DNA of 10,035 nt. It comes from Pseudomonadota bacterium (GTDB lineage Bacteria; Pseudomonadota; Alphaproteobacteria; Sphingomonadales; Sphingomonadaceae). The stretch spans positions 1-10,035 of the forward strand of contig JARXKO010000038.1 of NCBI GenBank assembly GCA_030271595.1. Reading direction: 5' to 3'. The position numbers were made by a program, and so were the translations under genes. Below, in pieces: positions 1-6,208 of this stretch. The notes beneath the pieces are model-generated. The model saw only the letters and a program-made list of their open reading frames with translations. It was not told where the DNA came from and ran no database searches. Numbering within the stretch: the first letter of the stretch is position 1; the number at the start of each line of letters is the position of its first letter.

Positions 1-242
1 CGGTGCTCGCCGCCGGCCGCCGGGGCCTCAGCATCTCGCGCTACAAGGGCCTTGGTGAAATGAACGCCGAGCAATTGTGGGAGACCACGCTCGACCCGAC
101 CAACCGCTCCTTGCTCCGGGTCGAAGTCGTCCAGGCCGATATCGCCGACGAGATCTTCACCCGCCTCATGGGCGACGTCGTCGAACCCCGCCGCGAGTTC
201 ATCCAGGACAATGCCCTAAGCGTCGCCAACCTGGACGTGTAG
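1..242 (+). CDS. gyrB: DNA gyrase subunit B, C-terminal end (partial)
   Basis: This is the last 79 residues of the ATPase subunit of DNA gyrase, the type II topoisomerase that introduces negative supercoils. The 5' part lies off the left edge; the GTG at base 3 is an internal valine codon, not a start. The visible piece belongs to the C-terminal end of the TOPRIM/tail region: RYKGLGEMN (fragment residues 13-21), then QLWETTLDP (24-32), then [13 protein letters not shown] near the end. QLWETT with tryptophan and the ending ENAL/DNAL-x-(V/A)AN-(L/I)D(I/V) are typical of GyrB. The topoisomerase IV subunit ParE usually has a different residue in place of the tryptophan and a different tail, so GyrB is preferred. 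It stops with TAG at 240-242. The next plus-strand gene starts 28 bp later and could be co-transcribed; no terminator hairpin is visible in the gap. Confidence 0.94.
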   Translation, partial: VLAAGRRGLSISRYKGLGEMNAEQLWETTLDPTNRSLLRVEVVQADIADEIFTRLMGDVVEPRREFIQDNALSVANLDV

Positions 243-270
243 GAACCAATTTGGACCGCTCAGGGTTGGC

Positions 271-1041
271 GTGTCAGTGAGCACCGGGGCCCAGATCACC
301 GTCGCATCCTATAATATGCGCAAGGCCGTCGGTACCGACCGCAAGCGCGACCCGCATCGCGTGCTCGACGTGCTCCATGAAATCGACGCCGACATCGTCG
401 CTCTGCAGGAAGCGGACAAACGCATTGGCGGGCGCGGGTCGGCGGTGCCGCACCAGCTGATCGACGATTATGGACTGTACAAGCCGGTCCAGCTCGGCGT
501 GCGCCACCGGCGTCCGCTCGAAACCATGCGCAAGCACGCCGACAAATTGTTCAAGACCGACACCCGCAACATCGGCTGGCATGGCAATGCGATCCTGGTG
601 AAGCATCATATCGGTATTCTCGACTGCGACGTGGTGGAACTGCCGACGCTCGAGCCGCGGGGCGCGGTCATGGCTGAACTGCTGGTCGGCGACATGGCGC
701 TGCGCGTGGTCGGCATGCACCTCGACATTTCAGGCTTGTGGCGGCGGCGGCAGGTGCGCGCCATCCTCGATGCGATCGCCGCCCGGCCGCAGTCGATGCC
801 GACGATCCTGATGGGCGATACCAATGAATGGCGGACGGTCGCCGGCTGCCTCAAGGACATCGGCCCCGATTTCCACATCGCGCCGACGGGCCCAAGCTTT
901 CACGCGCGGCGGCCGGTCGCGGCGCTCGACCGGATCATCGTCCACCGCGATCTGAACATCGAAGCCGCGGGCGTGCACATGAGCGCCGCGGCGCGGCGCG
1001 CCTCCGACCATCTGCCGATCTGGGCGCGGGTTAGCGTCTGA
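271..1041 (+). CDS. Endonuclease/exonuclease/phosphatase (EEP) family hydrolase
   Basis: A 256-residue metal-dependent phosphoesterase of the EEP superfamily (DNase I, Exo III, inositol phosphatase and sphingomyelinase-like fold). All the usual catalytic motifs are visible: SYNMRKAVG with N15, LQEAD with metal-binding E47, GMHLD with H150, MGDTNEW with D183 and N185, and the terminal SDHLPI with D246 and H247. The enzyme is therefore probably active. The substrate cannot be read from the sequence: nucleic acid, phospholipid or sugar-phosphate esters are all possible. No signal peptide is seen, so it is probably cytoplasmic. The start is GTG at 271, with AGGG at 262-265 as a plausible ribosome binding site; an in-frame GTG at 277 is an alternative. 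It follows gyrB by 28 bp and ends 13 bp before the 3' end of the convergent rpoN gene. Confidence 0.88.
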   Translation: MSVSTGAQITVASYNMRKAVGTDRKRDPHRVLDVLHEIDADIVALQEADKRIGGRGSAVPHQLIDDYGLYKPVQLGVRHRRPLETMRKHADKLFKTDTRNIGWHGNAILVKHHIGILDCDVVELPTLEPRGAVMAELLVGDMALRVVGMHLDISGLWRRRQVRAILDAIAARPQSMPTILMGDTNEWRTVAGCLKDIGPDFHIAPTGPSFHARRPVAALDRIIVHRDLNIEAAGVHMSAAARRASDHLPIWARVSV

Positions 1042-1054
1042 AAGATGGAGCCCG

Positions 1055-2539
1055 TCAGCCGCCGGAAATTTTTCGATGGCGCCGGCGCTGGATCGACGAG
1101 CCGATGCCCATCGCCTCGCGATACTTGACCACCGTCCGCCGGGCGATGTCCATGCCTTTGGCCTTGAGCAGCCCGGCGATCGCATCGTCGCTGAGAATGT
1201 CCTGTTCGGCGTCGATGACGGTCTTGATCGCCGCCTTGACCGCACCGGCCGCGACGCCATCCCCATCGTCCGACGCGACCCCCGAGCCGAAGAAATATTT
1301 GAGCTCGAACAGCCCCCGCTCGCACCACAGATATTTGTTCGACGTGACCCGGCTGACGGTCGATTCGTGCATCTCGATCGCCTCGGCGATTTCGCGCAAG
1401 GTGAGCGGTTTGAGCGCCGCCACACCGCGCTCGAAAAAGCCCTGCTGGTGGGTGACGATCTCGGACACGACCTTGACGATCGTCCGCGCCCGCTGGTCGA
1501 GCGCCTTGACCAGCCAGTTGGCGCTGGCCAGGCATTCGCTCAGCCACGCCTTCGACTGCTTGTCCTGGGGCCCGGTCTTGAGTTCCTGATAATAACGCCG
1601 GTTGACCAGCACGCGCGGCAGGGTCGCGCCGTTGAGCTCGACCGCATAGCCGCTCCCGGTCTGGCGCACGAACACGTCGGGGGTGACATTGGTGTCGCCG
1701 ACCTTGGCGAACTGGCAACCGGGCTTGGGGTCGTAACCGCGCAGCTCGCGGATCATGTCGGCCAGGTCTTCGTCGTCGACCGCGCAAATGCGCTTCAGAT
1801 CCTGGGTCCGGCCTTTCGCCAGCAACTCCAGATTGTCGATCATCCGCGCCATTGCCGGGTCGTAGCGGTCGGCCGACTTGGCCTGGAGCGCGAGGCATTC
1901 GGCGAGCGAGCGAGCGCCGACCCCGGGCGGCTCGAGGTTCTGGACCAGCGCCAACGCCTGCTCGACCAGCGCCAGCGGCGCGCCCGTCGCCGCCGCGATA
2001 TCGCCGAGCGGGACGGTCAGATAGCCGGTCTCCTCGATCATCTCGGCGATCATCCGGGCGAGGTTGCCGGCCGCGCCGGAGGCCCCGTGGAGCTGGCCGA
2101 TCAAATGCTCGGACAAGGATCCCGCGGCATATTCCAGACGGTCGAAGTCGAACCCTTCGCCGCTTGCGCCCGATCCCCCGACATCACCGAGGTCGCTGAA
2201 GCTGTCGGTCTCGAGCGCTTCGCTGTCCCAGTCGCGGTCGAGCGGGCGGTCGTCCTCGGCCCGGGCGAGAATGAGATCGTCGGCTCCGGGACCCTCGGGC
2301 GGATCGCCGGACTCCTCGTCTTCGGCTCCCGCTCCATCGGACGACGCTTCTGCGATCGGCGCCTCGCCGCCGTCATCGTCATCGCGCGATTCGAGCAGCG
2401 GATTCTTCGCCAGTTCCTCGGCGAGATAGGCTTCGAGCTCGAGGTTGCTGAGCTGGAGGAGCTTGATCGCCTGCGCCAGCTGGGGCGTCAGCACCAGCGA
2501 CTGGCTCTGCCTGATGCTTAGGCTCGGCCCAAGTCCCAC
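1055..2539 (-). CDS. rpoN: RNA polymerase sigma-54 factor RpoN
   Basis: A 494-residue sigma-54 factor, which directs RNA polymerase to -24/-12 promoters and needs AAA+ enhancer-binding proteins for open-complex formation. Region I is the Gln/Leu-rich N-terminus (residues 4-50, with RQSQSLVLTPQLAQAIKLLQ). It is followed by an acidic region II of about 80 residues (51-130, many D/E). The core-binding region contains LEPPGVGAR at 202-210. A helix-turn-helix LTLREIAEAI...STVSRV lies at about 379-398, and the RpoN box ARRTVVKYR at 466-474 reads the -24 element. The protein ends in a basic tail rich in Arg/Lys. The length is normal for the family. The start is GTG at 2537-2539, chosen because MGLGPSLSIRQ matches the usual N-terminus; the upstream SD is weak. 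It is the last gene of the nrnC-lptC-lptA-lptB-rpoN operon, 11 bp after lptB. Confidence 0.98.
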   Translation of the reverse strand: MGLGPSLSIRQSQSLVLTPQLAQAIKLLQLSNLELEAYLAEELAKNPLLESRDDDDGGEAPIAEASSDGAGAEDEESGDPPEGPGADDLILARAEDDRPLDRDWDSEALETDSFSDLGDVGGSGASGEGFDFDRLEYAAGSLSEHLIGQLHGASGAAGNLARMIAEMIEETGYLTVPLGDIAAATGAPLALVEQALALVQNLEPPGVGARSLAECLALQAKSADRYDPAMARMIDNLELLAKGRTQDLKRICAVDDEDLADMIRELRGYDPKPGCQFAKVGDTNVTPDVFVRQTGSGYAVELNGATLPRVLVNRRYYQELKTGPQDKQSKAWLSECLASANWLVKALDQRARTIVKVVSEIVTHQQGFFERGVAALKPLTLREIAEAIEMHESTVSRVTSNKYLWCERGLFELKYFFGSGVASDDGDGVAAGAVKAAIKTVIDAEQDILSDDAIAGLLKAKGMDIARRTVVKYREAMGIGSSIQRRRHRKISGG

Positions 2540-2550
2540 CGCGTCCGCCG

Positions 2551-3324
2551 CTACAGCGCGAAGCTCTCGCCGAGGTACAGGCGCCGGACTTCCTGGTCGG
2601 CGACCAACGCTTCGGGAGTACCCTGGAACAGGACCTGGCCATCGTAAATGATGCAGGCGCGATCGACGATGTCGAGCGTCTCGCGGACATTATGGTCGGT
2701 GATGAGGACGCCGATGTCGCGCTGCTTCAATTCGCGCACCAAGTCGCGGATGTCGGAGATCGAGATCGGGTCGATGCCCGCGAACGGCTCGTCAAGCAGC
2801 ATGATCGAGGGGTCGGCGGCGAGCGCCCGAGCAATTTCGCACCGCCGCCGCTCGCCGCCCGACAGCGACATCGCCGGCGAATCCCGCAACGCGGTCAACC
2901 CGAACTCGCCGAGCAATCGTTCGAGCCGGGCGCGGCGCGCGTCGCCATTGCGTTCGCTGACCTCAAGCACGGCGCGGATATTCTCCTCGACCGTCAGCCC
3001 GCGGAAGATCGACGTCTCCTGGGGCAAATAGCCAAGGCCGAGGATCGCCCGCCGATACATCGGCAATTCTGTGATGTCCTGGTCGTCGAGAAAGATGCGC
3101 CCGCTGTCCGGCTTGACCAGCCCCATGACCGAATAAAAGCAGGTCGTCTTGCCGGCGCCATTGGGGCCGAGCAGTCCAACCACTTCACCGCGGCGGACGC
3201 TGAGCGAGACATCGTGGAGCACCGCGCGCCGGTCATAAGCCTTGGCGATCGAGCGCACGTCGAGGCCGCCGCTCGCCAGCTGCTCTTCGCTTGCCAATCG
3301 GGCGAAGGTCGCCGCGTCGTTCAT
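2551..3324 (-). CDS. lptB: LPS export ABC transporter ATP-binding protein LptB
   Basis: A 257-residue cytoplasmic ATPase that, with the membrane proteins LptF and LptG (not in this window), powers extraction of lipopolysaccharide or a similar glycolipid from the inner membrane into the LptC-LptA bridge. The complete ABC signature is present: Walker A GPNGAGKT (53-60), Q-loop Q102 in YLPQETSIF, signature LSGGERRR (154-161), Walker B IMLLDEP (174-180) followed by FAGIDP, and the switch histidine H211 in TDHNVRE. The LPQE(T/A)SIF and FAGIDPISI stretches are diagnostic of LptB within the ABC family. There is an N-terminal extension of about 20 residues before the first strand, common in alphaproteobacterial LptB. 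The start is ATG at 3322-3324, 6 bp after the lptA stop; the SD is poor, so translation may depend on coupling. Confidence 0.97.
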   Translation of the reverse strand: MNDAATFARLASEEQLASGGLDVRSIAKAYDRRAVLHDVSLSVRRGEVVGLLGPNGAGKTTCFYSVMGLVKPDSGRIFLDDQDITELPMYRRAILGLGYLPQETSIFRGLTVEENIRAVLEVSERNGDARRARLERLLGEFGLTALRDSPAMSLSGGERRRCEIARALAADPSIMLLDEPFAGIDPISISDIRDLVRELKQRDIGVLITDHNVRETLDIVDRACIIYDGQVLFQGTPEALVADQEVRRLYLGESFAL

Positions 3325-3330
3325 CGCCGG

Positions 3331-3861
3331 TCAGTTGCCGCCGCGTTTGGGGACCGTGAAATGCCCCGTCACCCGCCCGCCGCTCTGGTTGACGCCGGGC
3401 GGGCCGCCGTCGACCACCGCCCGGCCGCTGTCGAGGTCGATGGTCAGCCGCTGGCCAAAAATCTGGTTGGGCCCGCGGGTCAGCTGGACGTCGCCGATAA
3501 GCGTGATCAGCTTGCGGTTGAGGTCGTAGATTCCGAAATTGCCCTTGGCCTTTTCCGACGGGCTGGTGACGACCACGCCGCCGGCCGCGTCGAGCCGCTG
3601 GATCTGGACCCCGCCATTGTTCGAATAAGCGACCGTCAGGCGCTGGGTGTCGAGCGCCAGTTCATTCTGGCGCACATGAACGTTGCCGGCGAAAATCGCG
3701 CGGTCGGCTCGGTCCTGGACCTCGATGCGGTCGGCGCTGACATCGACCGGGGCATTGCTGTCATGACCCTTCAGCGCCGAAGTTCCCGCCGATTGCGACT
3801 GGGCAAGGGCGGCGCTGGCCGACGCGGCGGCGATTGCGATGATCAGGCGGGAGGCACGCAT
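3331..3861 (-). CDS. lptA: Periplasmic glycolipid/LPS transport protein LptA
   Basis: A 176-residue periplasmic protein of the OstA/LptA family, whose beta-jellyroll units stack into the bridge that carries LPS-type lipids from LptC at the inner membrane to LptD at the outer membrane. A signal peptide is clear: MRASR, then a hydrophobic Ala/Ile core, with likely cleavage after ALA at residue 20. The mature part holds one OstA-like domain at about residues 38-155. It has the alternating pattern VDVSADRIEVQDRADRAIFAGNV, followed by YDLNRKLITLIGDVQLTRG, both typical of the family. The Gly/Asn-rich C-terminus has no visible motif. The start is ATG at 3859-3861, 5 bp after the lptC stop codon (TAA at 3867-3869 on the complement). 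Position between lptC and lptB supports the call. Sequence identity to enterobacterial LptA looks low, as usual for alphaproteobacteria. Confidence 0.92.
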   Translation of the reverse strand: MRASRLIIAIAAASASAALAQSQSAGTSALKGHDSNAPVDVSADRIEVQDRADRAIFAGNVHVRQNELALDTQRLTVAYSNNGGVQIQRLDAAGGVVVTSPSEKAKGNFGIYDLNRKLITLIGDVQLTRGPNQIFGQRLTIDLDSGRAVVDGGPPGVNQSGGRVTGHFTVPKRGGN

Positions 3862-3866
3862 CTTGC

Positions 3867-4505
3867 TTATCTGACCGCCCCTTGCTCGATTTTCAAGCGA
3901 GCACCGCCATCGAGGGTCACGCTCCGCTCGCCAAGATCGGCCCTGAGCCGGCCGGCCTGGAACGGGCCCAGCTTGATCCGGCCGCTGACCGGGCCAGCGC
4001 TGGCCAGGCTGCGGCTCTTGAAATCGACCGTCACATCGCGAGTCTGGAGGTTGTAGCCGTCGGGCCCGACGACCTGAACCGGCCCCTGGATCAACATCTG
4101 CTGGAGATCGATATTATAGCGCGCGGCGTCGGCCGCGATCTTGAGCGGCCCTTGGACCAACGCGAGTTCGGCGAACAGCCCTTCGATATCGACCACCGGC
4201 ACGTTCGACGTCGGCTGGACCGCGCGCTTGGCCGACACGGTGAAATGCTGGCCCTTGTCGTCGATCCCGGAGTACCGCGCTGCTTCGACCCGCATCCGTT
4301 CGGGCGCCGTCGCGACCTTTTTCTTGTCGAGGATGAAGCTGACGTCGCCGCCGCGATCGAGCGGCGCGACGGCGAGTATTGCGACCAGCACGCCGACCGC
4401 GCTTGGGAGCGCGATCTTGGTCCAGTGAATGACCCGGTCGTGGGCGCCACCGGGCAGCGCCCAGCGCTGTTTCGATGCGCGCTCGCGGGTGGCTGTGTCG
4501 GACAT
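3867..4505 (-). CDS. lptC: LPS export inner-membrane-anchored protein LptC
   Basis: A 212-residue bitopic membrane protein that receives the lipid from LptB2FG and hands it to LptA. The N-terminus is polar and basic (about residues 1-28), followed by one membrane segment at about 30-48 (IALPSAVGVLVAILAVAPL). After this comes a periplasmic beta-rich domain related to OstA. Visible family features are the FILDKKKVA stretch after the membrane segment, ARYSGIDDKGQHFTVSAKRA (about 76-95), and the D-x-E-G-(L/F) segment DIEGLFAEL. The ATG start (4503-4505) shares one base with the nrnC stop (TGATG arrangement), so translation is probably coupled. Slightly longer than E. coli LptC (191 residues), mostly at the N-terminus and C-terminus. 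The call rests on membrane topology, the KKK/YxG-D-x-G motifs and the neighbouring lptA and lptB. Confidence 0.9.
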   Translation of the reverse strand: MSDTATRERASKQRWALPGGAHDRVIHWTKIALPSAVGVLVAILAVAPLDRGGDVSFILDKKKVATAPERMRVEAARYSGIDDKGQHFTVSAKRAVQPTSNVPVVDIEGLFAELALVQGPLKIAADAARYNIDLQQMLIQGPVQVVGPDGYNLQTRDVTVDFKSRSLASAGPVSGRIKLGPFQAGRLRADLGERSVTLDGGARLKIEQGAVR

Positions 4506-5128
4506 CAGCCGTCGTGGGCGAAGATGTCCTGCTCGGGCCAGCCGGCGAGGTCGAGCCGGGCGCGAGCGGGAAGGAAGTCGAAACAGGCCTGGGCGAGCTC
4601 GGTGCGGCCTTCGCGTTTGAGCCGCTCGTCCAGCTTCTCCTTAAGCGCGTGGAGGAAGCGGACGTCGCTCGCGGCATAGTCGCGCTGGGCTTCGCTCAAT
4701 TCCTCGGCCCCCCAGTCGCTGGTCTGCTGCTGCTTGCTGATTTCGTGGCCGGTCAATTCCTTGACCAGATCCTTGAGCCCGTGGCGGTCGGTGTAGGTAC
4801 GCACCAGCCGCGACGCCGTCCTGGTGCAATACAGCGGCGCCGCCATGATCCCGAGATAGGCCTGGATGAGGCCGATATCGAAGCGCGCGAAATGGTACAG
4901 CTTGAGTCGCTCGGGGTCGGCGAGTAGCGCTTTGAGCCGCGGCGCGTCATAGCCCGATCCGGCCTTGAAACGGACCAGATGTTCGTCGCCCCGGCCATCG
5001 GACAATTGGACCACGCACAGCCGGTCGCGGTGCGGGTGAAGTCCCATGGCTTCAGTATCGACGGCGATCGGTCCGTCGGCGAAGGTCACGCCCTCGGGCA
5101 AGTCCTGCTCATGGAAATGGACGGCCAT
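4505..5128 (-). CDS. nrnC: NrnC-type RNase D-like 3'-5' exoribonuclease
   Basis: A 207-residue cytoplasmic exonuclease of the DEDDy class. Exo I is VDTEAMGL with D24 and E26, Exo II is HFARFDIG with D84, and Exo III is YAASDVRFL with Y151 and D155, so all four metal ligands and the catalytic tyrosine are present. E. coli RNase D is about 375 residues and carries two HRDC domains; these are absent here. The short single-domain form matches alphaproteobacterial NrnC, which degrades di- and other very short oligoribonucleotides (including pGpG from c-di-GMP breakdown) in organisms lacking Orn. The alternative name is simply 'ribonuclease D'. The start is ATG at 5126-5128, with a good Shine-Dalgarno AGGAG (complement of 5134-5138) 5 bases upstream. 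This is the first gene of the operon with lptC, lptA, lptB and rpoN. Confidence 0.83.
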   Translation of the reverse strand: MAVHFHEQDLPEGVTFADGPIAVDTEAMGLHPHRDRLCVVQLSDGRGDEHLVRFKAGSGYDAPRLKALLADPERLKLYHFARFDIGLIQAYLGIMAAPLYCTRTASRLVRTYTDRHGLKDLVKELTGHEISKQQQTSDWGAEELSEAQRDYAASDVRFLHALKEKLDERLKREGRTELAQACFDFLPARARLDLAGWPEQDIFAHDG

Positions 5129-5340
5129 TCTGTCTCCTGTAACGCGGCTTCATCGATGCCTTAGTCCGACTGGCTAGGGGCAAGCCAGCCCCGGCCGATG
5201 GAATCATCTAGGATAGCGACAATTTTTCGAGTAAGGGCGCGAATTGGTGCGTGAGTGGTTTCGCACCTCGACCGAGTTGCGCCTGTTGGCCCGAGCGCAT
5301 TGGTTTGGTGGCTTCGGGCAGAAAGAAGTGCGGACAGTTC
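5129..5340. promoter_or_regulatory. Divergent intergenic region between nrnC and the cold-shock gene
   Basis: This 212 bp stretch is the only sizeable non-coding gap and must hold the promoters of both the nrnC-lpt-rpoN operon (leftward) and the cold-shock gene (rightward). I could not pick a convincing sigma-70 -35/-10 pair on either strand. Seen directly: an inverted repeat CTGGCT/AGCCAG (5170-5175 with 5183-5188) that overlaps a second, mutually exclusive one GGGGC/GCCCC (5177-5181 with 5188-5192), and a separate GGTGCG/CGCACC (5246-5251 with 5262-5267, 10-base loop). A T-run lies at 5223-5227. A GAATC (GANTC class, the CcrM methylation target) is at 5201-5205. The repeats could form leader-RNA hairpins or bind proteins; which one cannot be told from sequence. 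Confidence 0.5.
5133..5138 (-). promoter_or_regulatory. Ribosome binding site of nrnC
   Basis: The complement reads AGGAGA, 4-5 bases before the nrnC ATG. It is the strongest Shine-Dalgarno of the five-gene minus-strand operon. The downstream genes have weak ones, which fits ribosome entry at nrnC with coupling to the following genes. Confidence 0.75.
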
Positions 5341-6132
5341 ATGGGTTTCGACAGAGGGCGCAAGGGGGATCGCGGTGGCCGCGGCCGCGACAAGCGCGAC
5401 AATTTCGGCGGCGACGAAAATTTTGGTGATCAGGCGGGAGTGCAGGACCGCGGTGGCTTCGGCAACCGCGGCGGCTTCGGCGATCGGCCGGCCGGTCCCG
5501 GTGGCGGCAGTAGCTATGGCGACCGCGGCGGCTTCGGCGGCGGCCCTCCGGGCGGCGGCGGTGGCTATCGCGGCGGCGGCGGCCCTCCGGGCGGTGGCGG
5601 TGGCTTCCGTGGTGGCGGTGGCGGTGGCGGCGGCGGCGGAATGCCGCCCCAGGTGGTTGGCGAAGGCAAGGGCATCGTCAAATTCTTCAACCCGCAAAAG
5701 GGCTTTGGCTTCATCGTCCGCGATGACGGCGGGGAAGACGTGTTCGTCCACATTTCGGCGGTCGAACAGGCCGGCCTCAGCGATCTCGCCGACGGTCAGC
5801 CGCTCGAATTCACGCTCGTCGATCGCGGCGGCAAGGTTTCGGCGACCAACATTCGAATCGATGGCGAGCCGATCGCGGTCGAGCGCGCAAGCGCCGCTCC
5901 GCAGCGCCAGCTGACCGGCGAGAAAGCGACGGGCACGGTCAAGTTCTTCAATTCGATGAAGGGCTTTGGCTTCATCCAGCGCGACGACGGCCAGCCCGAT
6001 GCGTTCGTTCACATTTCGGCGGTCGAGCGCGCGGGCATTGCGACGCTCAACGAGGGCGACAGGCTCGAATTCGAGCTCGAGGTCGATCGCCGCGGCAAGC
6101 ACGCGGCCGTGAACCTGCACGCAATCAGCTGA
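5341..6132 (+). CDS. Double cold-shock-domain protein with Gly/Arg-rich N-terminal tail
   Basis: A 263-residue single-stranded nucleic-acid binding protein. Residues 1-101 are low-complexity and predicted disordered. They start MGFDRGRKGDRGGRGRDKR, then contain DRGGFG-type units (36-41, 42-47, 61-66) and two 13-residue GGPPGGGGG(Y/F)RGG units (67-92), and end in ten glycines (91-100). Two cold-shock domains follow: CSD1 at about 110-173 with RNP1 KGFGFI (120-125) and RNP2 VFVHI (134-138), and CSD2 at about 197-261 with KGFGFI (207-212) and AFVHI (221-225). Classic CspA is one domain of about 70 residues. Probable role is RNA chaperone or translation/transcription antitermination control; this is inferred from the family. 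The ATG at 5341 is preferred. An in-frame GTG at 5251 would add 30 residues of unrelated composition (including two cysteines and a tryptophan). No strong SD precedes the ATG. Confidence 0.9.
   Translation: MGFDRGRKGDRGGRGRDKRDNFGGDENFGDQAGVQDRGGFGNRGGFGDRPAGPGGGSSYGDRGGFGGGPPGGGGGYRGGGGPPGGGGGFRGGGGGGGGGGMPPQVVGEGKGIVKFFNPQKGFGFIVRDDGGEDVFVHISAVEQAGLSDLADGQPLEFTLVDRGGKVSATNIRIDGEPIAVERASAAPQRQLTGEKATGTVKFFNSMKGFGFIQRDDGQPDAFVHISAVERAGIATLNEGDRLEFELEVDRRGKHAAVNLHAIS
5446..5640 (+). repeat. In-gene GGC/GGT-rich repeats encoding the RGG/Gly tail
   Basis: Inside the cold-shock gene there are 18 bp units coding (D/N)RGGFG at 5446-5463 and 5464-5481, and again at 5521-5538. Two adjacent 39 bp near-identical copies (5539-5577 and 5578-5616) each code for GGPPGGGGG(Y/F)RGG. 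The block ends in ten consecutive glycine codons at 5611-5640, mostly alternating GGT and GGC. All units are multiples of three, so copy-number change by slippage would keep the reading frame. Confidence 0.85.
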
Positions 6133-6159
6133 TTTCAGGGTTCTGACATCAGGGGGAGG

Positions 6160-6190
6160 AAGGGCCGGCGGGAAACTGCCGGCCCTTTTC
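6160..6190 (+). terminator. Rho-independent terminator after the cold-shock gene
   Basis: A perfect 10 bp stem, AAGGGCCGGC (6160-6169) with GCCGGCCCTT (6178-6187), has an 8-base loop GGGAAACT. The T-run TTTT at 6186-6189 overlaps the stem end. It lies 27 bases after the cold-shock stop codon. On the opposite strand there is no following T-run, so it is mainly a terminator for the plus strand. It might also hinder readthrough from the convergent peptidase gene ending at 6209. Confidence 0.85.
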
Positions 6191-6208
6191 GTTGGCGCCA
6201 GGCAAGGA

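Noticed and set aside
1076..2521. Long plus-strand open frame (481 codons) antisense to rpoN
   Set aside because: The opposite strand encodes a full, motif-complete sigma-54. The antisense frame has no recognisable domain and is the usual open shadow in GC-rich coding DNA.
2692..4056. Long plus-strand open frame (454 codons) antisense to lptB, lptA and the end of lptC
   Set aside because: It crosses three real genes and their junctions, has no family motifs and has Arg/Asp/Ala-rich shadow composition.
5170..5192. Possible sigma-54 (-24/-12) promoter around TGGCTTGCC on the minus strand
   Set aside because: The GG and GC elements are not at the required spacing (no TGGCAC-N5-TTGC pattern).
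5251..5340. GTG start that would add 30 residues to the cold-shock protein
   Set aside because: The added stretch does not resemble the rest of the protein, the GTG lies within a hairpin stem, and MGFDRGRKGDRGG is a natural N-terminus.
5161..6120. Minus-strand open frame (319 codons) opposite the cold-shock gene
   Set aside because: Its Ala/Thr-rich middle is simply the complement of the glycine-codon repeats; the plus strand carries two clear cold-shock domains.
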